Source of the DNA: Helicobacteraceae bacterium
GTDB lineage: Bacteria > Campylobacterota > Campylobacteria > Campylobacterales > Sulfurimonadaceae
Direction of reading: 5' to 3'
Assembly (NCBI GenBank): GCA_015488855.1
Contig: WFMY01000179.1
Location: 1-6,714 of the forward strand
Length of the DNA stretch: 6,714 nt
Each line of letters opens with the position of its first letter. The stretch's first letter is position 1. Both the position numbers and the translations under genes were made by a program. Positions 1 through 4,996 of this stretch are shown here, in pieces. The notes beneath the pieces are model-generated. The model was not told the DNA's origin. It saw only the letters and a list, made by a program, of their open reading frames with translations, and made no database searches.

Positions 1-951
1 GCTTACCACCGTTATGAACTTCAAGAGATGGCAAAAGATACTCCTTTTCTTTATGAAGCTGCAGTCGCTGGTGGTATCCCTATCATCAATGCTCTTCGTG
101 ATGGTTTGAGTGCAAATCATATAGAGTCTATCGTGGGCATCATGAATGGAACTTGTAACTATATGATGACAGAGATGGCTAACAATGGAGTAGCCTATGA
201 TGCCATCCTTAAAGTTGCACAAGATTTAGGTTATGCTGAAGCTGATCCAGAGTTTGATGTGGGTGGTTACGATGCCGCTCATAAGCTTCTCATCCTTGCA
301 TCTATTGCTTATGGCATCGATGCAAAACCTGAAGATATCCTCATAGAGGGTATCGAAAATGTCTCGAGTGAAGATGTAGCTTTTGCAAAAGAGTTTGGTT
401 ATGCCATAAAACTGCTTACCATCGCTAAAAAAGATGGAAGTGAAGTGGAGCTTCGAGTACATGCTTGTCTCATCTCACAAGATGAGATGATAGCCAAGAT
501 AGATGGTGTTATGAACGGTATCTCTGTAGTTGGTGACAAGGTTGGAGAGACACTCTACTATGGAGCTGGTGCTGGTGGAGATGCTACTGCATCTGCTGTC
601 ATAGCAGATATTATTAGCATAGCAAGAAGTGGTAAGTCTGCTCCAATGCTAGGGTTTGATAAACCGATGGAGGGTACGCTCACACTCAAACCCTCAGCAA
701 ACATCGAGTCCAAATATTACCTCCGTATCAATGTAAGTGATAAAGCTGGTGTTTTAGCAAAAATAACAAAAGTTTTTCAAACACACAATATCTCCATAGA
801 AACACTCTTGCAAAAAACAACGCTAGATACAAGTGCAAATCTTCTTATGTCAACTCATATCGCTAAAGAGAGCAATATTCAAGCTATGCTAGCCGAGATA
901 GAGGGACTAGATTTTGTGAACTCTAAACCTGTGATGATTAGAATTATTTAA
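1..951 (+). CDS. hom: Homoserine dehydrogenase, C-terminal 316 residues (5' truncated by window edge)
   Basis: This enzyme reduces aspartate semialdehyde to homoserine with NAD(P)H in the cytoplasm, on the shared path to threonine and methionine. The frame is open from base 1, so the N-terminal Rossmann nucleotide-binding part lies outside the window. Residues are numbered from the first codon here. The substrate domain is clear: GIMNGTCNYM at about 46-55, then LGYAEADPEFDVGGYDAAHK at about 76-95. In the known family the Asp and Lys of the DAAHK stretch (D91, K95) are substrate-binding and catalytic, and both are intact. The last 80 or so residues, from YYLRINVSDKAGVLAKITK, form an ACT domain, as in the long form of the enzyme with allosteric control by amino acids. 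The stop is TAA at 949-951. No damage is visible. The gene belongs to a different functional unit from the downstream genes. The family call is very secure. Confidence 0.97.
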   Translation, partial: AYHRYELQEMAKDTPFLYEAAVAGGIPIINALRDGLSANHIESIVGIMNGTCNYMMTEMANNGVAYDAILKVAQDLGYAEADPEFDVGGYDAAHKLLILASIAYGIDAKPEDILIEGIENVSSEDVAFAKEFGYAIKLLTIAKKDGSEVELRVHACLISQDEMIAKIDGVMNGISVVGDKVGETLYYGAGAGGDATASAVIADIISIARSGKSAPMLGFDKPMEGTLTLKPSANIESKYYLRINVSDKAGVLAKITKVFQTHNISIETLLQKTTLDTSANLLMSTHIAKESNIQAMLAEIEGLDFVNSKPVMIRII

Positions 952-976
952 TCTAAATTATACTCAGGCATTTATA

Positions 977-985
977 TTTTTTTTT
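977..985 (+). other. T9 tract after hom
   Basis: A run of nine T lies 25 bases after the hom stop codon. No convincing GC-rich stem precedes it, so it does not make a standard intrinsic terminator by itself. It could be a weak pause or termination site, or an AT-rich promoter element. Campylobacterota sigma-70 promoters are known to rely on T-rich tracts upstream of the -10 box instead of a -35 box, and this tract lies about 50 bases upstream of the TATAAT at 1031. Confidence 0.3.
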
Positions 986-994
986 AAGGCTATC

Positions 995-1017
995 AAAAGT
1001 TTTATAAGTAAACTTTT
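995..1017. repeat. 8-bp inverted repeat upstream of the lipoprotein promoter
   Basis: AAAAGTTT at 995-1002 is the exact reverse complement of AAACTTTT at 1010-1017, with a 7-base centre (TATAAGT). It lies where a -35 region or a regulator site would sit relative to TATAAT at 1031-1036. It could be an operator, but repeats of this AT-rich kind also arise by chance in low-GC spacers. Confidence 0.35.
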
Positions 1018-1021
1018 ATGA

Positions 1022-1063
1022 AAAATCCCCTATAATTAAGGACATTCAATTATAGGGGATTTT
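1022..1063. promoter_or_regulatory. Perfect 16-bp palindrome overlapping the -10 box and the ribosome site
   Basis: AAAATCCCCTATAATT at 1022-1037 is the exact reverse complement of AATTATAGGGGATTTT at 1048-1063, with a 10-base loop (AAGGACATTC). The left arm holds TATAAT and the right arm holds AGGGGA, the ribosome site of the lipoprotein gene. As DNA it could be a two-fold operator covering a core promoter. As RNA made by readthrough from hom it would form a strong hairpin with A-rich and U-rich flanks that could terminate transcription or hide the ribosome site. A transcript started about 7 bases after TATAAT would lack the left arm and leave the ribosome site free. The symmetry is certain; the function is inferred. 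Confidence 0.75.
1031..1036 (+). promoter_or_regulatory. Candidate sigma-70 -10 box for the lipoprotein-to-cyclase operon
   Basis: The hexamer is a perfect TATAAT, 30 bases upstream of the lipoprotein ATG. Transcription would begin near 1042-1045 and give a leader of about 22-25 bases containing the ribosome site. No TTGACA-like box lies 16-18 bases upstream; the region is AT-rich, as is usual for Campylobacterota promoters. Because the palindrome is symmetric, a second TATAAT exists on the - strand at 1049-1054. Confidence 0.5.
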
Positions 1064-1066
1064 ATA

Positions 1067-2887
1067 ATGTTGAAAATAATTTTACCATTTTTTATCGCAA
1101 TGATAATAACCGCATGTAGTGAAAATGGTGTTAACGATAGCTCAAATACTGAGTTTATGAGCATAGCAAGAGCACCAGCTGTAAAAGGTATCAATATAAC
1201 TCAAGTGCTTGCAATAGTGTTCTCATCAGAGATAGATACCAACTCACTTCTTAATCAAACTAATAATGGAATTTTTGCTCCCACTTTAGTGAGTGTAGAT
1301 AACGAGTTTTACCCTATCTATCTTAGAGATAGTAACAGGAGTGTTGTCCCTGTAAATATCTCTCAAGATACAACAGAACCAAATAAACTCATAGTAACAC
1401 CATGGAGATACTTTGTAGCAGGTATAACCTACACATTAGTAGTAACGACAGCACTTAAAGATGTCTATGGAAAAAGTTTAATTGAAAACTATGAGTTTAG
1501 TTTCACTCCTGTGACTGATGGGAGTAATACAAGAAGTTTTAATGTTGTAGATGCAAATCCCCGATTAAATGCTCAATCTGGGATAGAAGCCAAGAGTGAT
1601 ATTTCGTATGAGTTTGATGGTAAAGTGCCTTATAGCAATGTCAGTTCGCCTTGGTTTATAGTAACTGACCTTAACAATAGTCTTGTACCTGTGGTGGTTG
1701 GAACTTATGAGTATATAAACCAAAAAGTTATATTTAGACCAACTGCTTCATTGATTTATGGACATACCTATGATGTGAATTTTACAGCAAATAGCAAAAC
1801 AGATATGTATGGCAATGAGCTCAATATAAGTTCAGCATTAGATAGAAATTTTACCGTTGATACAAATACTTCAAAAAGCTATATTATAAGCAAACAAGGA
1901 GCGGTAAATATTGGTTATGAGGGAACTATGGTTCGCTATTTTACCAATGTTTATGATGATGCAAATGCAAGTAATAGGGTGCAGTATGCTGCTGTTGCAA
2001 GAAGTGACGGAATTGATTTTTATAGTATAGATATTAACACTTCAAGTGCCATAGACTTAACCTTAACAAAAAAAGCATCTTTAACTTTAGAGGTGAACTC
2101 TACTATAACAGATATGAAGTATGTTGATGATAATAATTCGCAAAAATTACTTATCTCTACACTTAAAGATGGTCTATTTATAGTGAATACAAATGATAAT
2201 AAAAAATTGAATATCACAAAATTACTTGAGGGTGAAAAAGATATCTATGGTGTAGGTTATGGAAAAGATTCTAATGGTTTAATGGATGCTATCTATGCAG
2301 TGGGTCCAACAATGGGTTTAAAAACTTTTAGAGTAAACCAAGATGGTAACATATCTACAGATAAAAATATAAGCATAAGTGGAGAACCACTTAAAGTGGT
2401 TGGTGCAGGGCAAGGAACTGGTGCTTATATATTTGTAACTGATTATAAAAATGGTGTACAGGTATATAATAAAAATGGAGATTTTAATACTACTGTAATC
2501 GTACCTGGAAATGTAAAATATTTGCTCTATCCAACAAATAAAAACGGTCAAGTATTAGTTACTAATTCGATAGGAAATATATATAGTATAGATCCCTCCA
2601 GTCCTAGTAAGAGTTATTTTTACTTATCAACATATGGTTCGATACAAGATCTATCATTAATAACAGATATATCTCCTATCTCTATTGCTTCATCAAATAA
2701 AGGTAACATTTTAGTTAATAGTTCATCTATCACAGATGCTTTTGGTGGTGGAGTAAATGAAAATATCGTTTCATCTTTTAGTCAAAGTTTTAGAGATAAT
2801 GCTCAATCCATTTTTATAGATTTTGATATTTTGTTAAGTAAAGAGGGTAGGTTGATAGGATACTTTAACGGTAGTGGGGCTAAGTAA
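1067..2887 (+). CDS. Large outer-membrane lipoprotein with two Ig-like domains and a propeller-like C-terminal region
   Basis: This 606-residue protein begins with a lipoprotein signal: a short hydrophobic stretch ending I14-T15-A16-C17, so C17 should be lipidated. The next residue is Ser, not Asp, which fits sorting to the outer membrane. Two modules follow, at about 35-150 and 158-265. Each ends with a tyrosine-containing strand and a matching LKDVYGKSL or KTDMYGNEL motif, typical of bacterial Ig-like (SbsA/Big_5) folds. From about 300 to 550 there are six similar short units, such as YAAVARSDGIDFYSID (307-322), LLISTLKDGLFIVN (361-374), YIFVTDYKNGVQVYN (454-468) and VLVTNSIGNIYSID (496-509). 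These resemble the blades of a beta-propeller of the LVIVD type. The start is fixed by AGGGGA at 1054-1059 and the signal peptide. No enzyme motif is seen; binding or sensing at the cell surface is likely. The gene looks more AT-rich than hom. Its exact role is unknown. Confidence 0.85.
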   Translation: MLKIILPFFIAMIITACSENGVNDSSNTEFMSIARAPAVKGINITQVLAIVFSSEIDTNSLLNQTNNGIFAPTLVSVDNEFYPIYLRDSNRSVVPVNISQDTTEPNKLIVTPWRYFVAGITYTLVVTTALKDVYGKSLIENYEFSFTPVTDGSNTRSFNVVDANPRLNAQSGIEAKSDISYEFDGKVPYSNVSSPWFIVTDLNNSLVPVVVGTYEYINQKVIFRPTASLIYGHTYDVNFTANSKTDMYGNELNISSALDRNFTVDTNTSKSYIISKQGAVNIGYEGTMVRYFTNVYDDANASNRVQYAAVARSDGIDFYSIDINTSSAIDLTLTKKASLTLEVNSTITDMKYVDDNNSQKLLISTLKDGLFIVNTNDNKKLNITKLLEGEKDIYGVGYGKDSNGLMDAIYAVGPTMGLKTFRVNQDGNISTDKNISISGEPLKVVGAGQGTGAYIFVTDYKNGVQVYNKNGDFNTTVIVPGNVKYLLYPTNKNGQVLVTNSIGNIYSIDPSSPSKSYFYLSTYGSIQDLSLITDISPISIASSNKGNILVNSSSITDAFGGGVNENIVSSFSQSFRDNAQSIFIDFDILLSKEGRLIGYFNGSGAK

Positions 2888-2914
2888 AATGACTAAAAAT
2901 ATAAAGGGGAAAAG

Positions 2915-4144
2915 ATGAAAAACTTACTAATTACTTTAACATTTCTTGTTCTATCGCTTCATGCAGGCGTTAAAGAGGTGCAAACCTATTATGATGAGGG
3001 GGAGTATGAAAAAGCTGTTGTGGAGGCTAAGGCATCTACTGATGACTACGCAAACCCTACGCTTCACCTCCTTTGGGCAAAGTCGGCTGAGAAGTTAGGT
3101 CATGAAAATGAGGCAATGAGTGCTTATGAGAGAGTTGAGATGCTTGATGAAAACAACATTATAGCTCGTATAGCCCTTGCCAAGTTATATAAACGAACAA
3201 GTAGAGATGCTTTAGCGAGGGAGAGTGCTAAAGAGTTACAAAACTATCAACTTACACCCAAGCAAAGAAACTCCCTTGATATCCTTCGTAGAGTCAATCT
3301 TCACAGTTTTAAAGCGAGTGCATCGCTAGGCTCTGGGTATGACACAAACATTAATGTAGCATCCAATAATCTCACAGGAGTAGCGAGTAAGATTATTGGG
3401 ACGATGTTCGCTCAGTTTAGTGGGAGTGTAAGTTATATCAATGAGCTTAAGGATAAAGGTGGTTGGTATGGCAGAGGGGATCTGCAAGTGTATAATCAAA
3501 AAAACTTTAAGAGTAAAGCAAGTCTATATGATATGTTTTTTGCTTCAGGTAGTGTTGGTCTTGGGTATCGTGGCGATAGATATGACTTTTATATACCTGT
3601 AAATTACGATAGTATTCATTATCTCAACAAAAACCTTTTAACTCAGGTAAAATTACAGCCACGACTCAATTATACTTTTTCTAACGAGTTGATTGGTAGT
3701 GCAGATTTAAGTTATATCGCTCACTCTTATACTTCAAAAGATGCACTTAACAAGAGAGATGATACCGTTCTTGGATTAGGGGGTGGTTTGTACTATTTAC
3801 TGGGTAAGGACTATGTGTATGCAAAGCTAAAATATGAAAACTATAGTGCAAAAAAAGAGACAACTGCATTGTATGTGAATAAATCTTTTTTTAGCACTAA
3901 TGCAGGTGTAAACTACAATCTCAGCTCATGGTTGGTGCTCAAAGGGGATTATAGATTTCGTTTAGGTTCGTATAAAGACGACAGGAGAGATTCTTTTCAA
4001 CAACTTAAAGTTAGAGCATCTCACTATTTTGCAGATAATTATGAACTTTATATCTCAGATGCTTATGCAAAAAATTCTTCGTCAAAACGGAACTTTGAGT
4101 ATAGTAAAAATATATTTATGCTTGGCGCATCGCTAAATTATTAA
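2915..4144 (+). CDS. Exported TPR plus outer-membrane beta-barrel protein, Slam/DUF560-like
   Basis: This 409-residue protein has a Sec signal peptide at 1-17 (cleavage after LHA). A helical part at about 19-115 holds two or three TPR-like units, for example GEYEKAVVEAKA, then GHENEAMSAYERVEMLDENN and IARIALAKLYK. From about 128 to the end it is a series of alternating-pattern strands with many aromatics, beginning SFKASASLGSGYDTNINV and ending in GASLNY with a C-terminal aromatic residue, as outer-membrane barrels do. An N-terminal TPR part followed by a barrel of about 280 residues opening with GYDTNIN is the layout of surface lipoprotein assembly modulators (Slam, DUF560). The gene follows a lipoprotein gene by 27 bases, which fits a partner relationship. 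AAGGGGA at 2904-2910 sets the start. Another kind of TPR-containing barrel remains possible; the topology is more certain than the function. Confidence 0.8.
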   Translation: MKNLLITLTFLVLSLHAGVKEVQTYYDEGEYEKAVVEAKASTDDYANPTLHLLWAKSAEKLGHENEAMSAYERVEMLDENNIIARIALAKLYKRTSRDALARESAKELQNYQLTPKQRNSLDILRRVNLHSFKASASLGSGYDTNINVASNNLTGVASKIIGTMFAQFSGSVSYINELKDKGGWYGRGDLQVYNQKNFKSKASLYDMFFASGSVGLGYRGDRYDFYIPVNYDSIHYLNKNLLTQVKLQPRLNYTFSNELIGSADLSYIAHSYTSKDALNKRDDTVLGLGGGLYYLLGKDYVYAKLKYENYSAKKETTALYVNKSFFSTNAGVNYNLSSWLVLKGDYRFRLGSYKDDRRDSFQQLKVRASHYFADNYELYISDAYAKNSSSKRNFEYSKNIFMLGASLNY

Positions 4145-4153
4145 GGAAAATCT

Positions 4154-4939
4154 ATGAAAAAATTATTATTATTGGTATTTGTAGCAAGTGGACTTTTAGC
4201 TGATATTGGGACTATTATGGCTGTCAAAGGGGATGCAAAAGTTCTTAGAGAGCGTGGGGAGGTTCAAGCTGTTGGTGGTTTGGCTCTTTTAAAGGGGGAT
4301 AATATCATAACACAAGAAAGAAGTCGTGTGCAAGTGATGCTAAAAGATGAGACTGTTGTCACTATCGGTGCAAAATCGAAGTTTAGTTTTGATGAATACA
4401 TTTTTGATGGGGCAAATTCAAAAGTAGCGATGAGTTCAAGCCGTGGTTTTTTCCGCTCTGTTACTGGTCGCATCGGAAAGCTTGCTCCGCAGAGGTTTAA
4501 AGTTAAGACGGCATCGGCCACTATTGGGATTCGAGGTACAGACTTTTGGGGTGTTACTGGAGGAGAGAAAGAAAAATTTACATGCAATAGAGGAAAGATT
4601 ATTGTTTCATTTGACGGTGGCCAGAGAGTTGTTGTTGCTGGAAGGTTTCTTGAGATTGGCCCAAAAGGTGTAAAAGAGGGTGCTCAAGGTAAAGATAAGG
4701 GTGATGATGGCTCAAATAAAAAAAGCAACAAATTAGGTAGAGCATCTAAGGGTGCCGCAAAAATCTTAGCCAAGGCGATAAAAGTTGATGGAGCCAAGAT
4801 GCAGATAAGAGTGAAAAATTTATCTGATGTTGTCAAAGGTGTTACAGGACAAGCAAATATAGGTGATATAATTCAAAAAAAAATAGATGGACTTGGTATA
4901 AATATTACTCCTAGTAACAGACCAAAAGATTATCAATAA
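4154..4939 (+). CDS. Periplasmic FecR-domain protein with Lys-rich C-terminal tail
   Basis: This 261-residue protein has a Sec signal peptide of about 16 residues (MKKLLLLVFVASGLLA). The FecR domain runs from about 19 to 170. It contains GDNIITQERSRVQVMLKDE, the strand segment TIGAKSKFSFDEYIFD, and the signature SATIGIRGTDFWG at 121-133. Classical FecR proteins are anti-sigma regulators with a cytoplasmic N-terminal segment and a membrane helix. This one is instead exported and has neither, so it cannot hold a sigma factor directly. After 170 the protein turns hydrophilic and Lys-rich (GKDKGDDGSNKKSNK at 179-193, then a helix-prone part), possibly a contact region for peptidoglycan, membrane or another protein. 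TAAGGA overlapping the upstream stop, 6 bases before ATG, sets the start and suggests translational coupling with the barrel gene. The position just before a CHASE2 cyclase suggests it passes a periplasmic signal to that protein. The domain call is secure; the partner is inferred. Confidence 0.92.
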   Translation: MKKLLLLVFVASGLLADIGTIMAVKGDAKVLRERGEVQAVGGLALLKGDNIITQERSRVQVMLKDETVVTIGAKSKFSFDEYIFDGANSKVAMSSSRGFFRSVTGRIGKLAPQRFKVKTASATIGIRGTDFWGVTGGEKEKFTCNRGKIIVSFDGGQRVVVAGRFLEIGPKGVKEGAQGKDKGDDGSNKKSNKLGRASKGAAKILAKAIKVDGAKMQIRVKNLSDVVKGVTGQANIGDIIQKKIDGLGINITPSNRPKDYQ

Positions 4940-4984
4940 TAATAAAAATATTGATTTTTTGAGATTTATTTTAATGTTTCTGTC

Positions 4985-4991
4985 AGAGGAG
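4985..4991 (+). promoter_or_regulatory. Ribosome binding site that decides the cyclase start
   Basis: AGAGGAG is a strong Shine-Dalgarno match. It is followed after 5 bases by ATA at 4997, in frame with the cyclase, and no ATG, GTG or TTG lies at a suitable distance. It is the main evidence that translation begins at the ATA, or at an ATG that has been changed there. Confidence 0.7.
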
Positions 4992-4996
4992 AGAAT

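Noticed and set aside
977..985. T9 tract as a standard Rho-independent terminator for hom.
   Set aside because: No stable GC-containing stem directly precedes it; the palindrome at 1022-1063 is a better candidate for ending hom transcripts.
2889..2918. Nine-codon ORF (MTKNIKGKR) in the spacer before the barrel gene, with its TGA overlapping that gene's ATG.
   Set aside because: It has no ribosome site of its own, lies entirely over the leader and ribosome site of the next gene, and is of chance length.
4264..4587. Open frame of 107 codons on the - strand inside the FecR gene.
   Set aside because: It is antisense to a clear FecR domain, has no recognisable motif and no good ribosome site.
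4443..4673. Second + strand open frame of 76 codons within the FecR gene in another frame.
   Set aside because: It covers the conserved SATIGIRGTDFWG region in the true frame; the alternative translation is Leu/Arg-rich with no family features.
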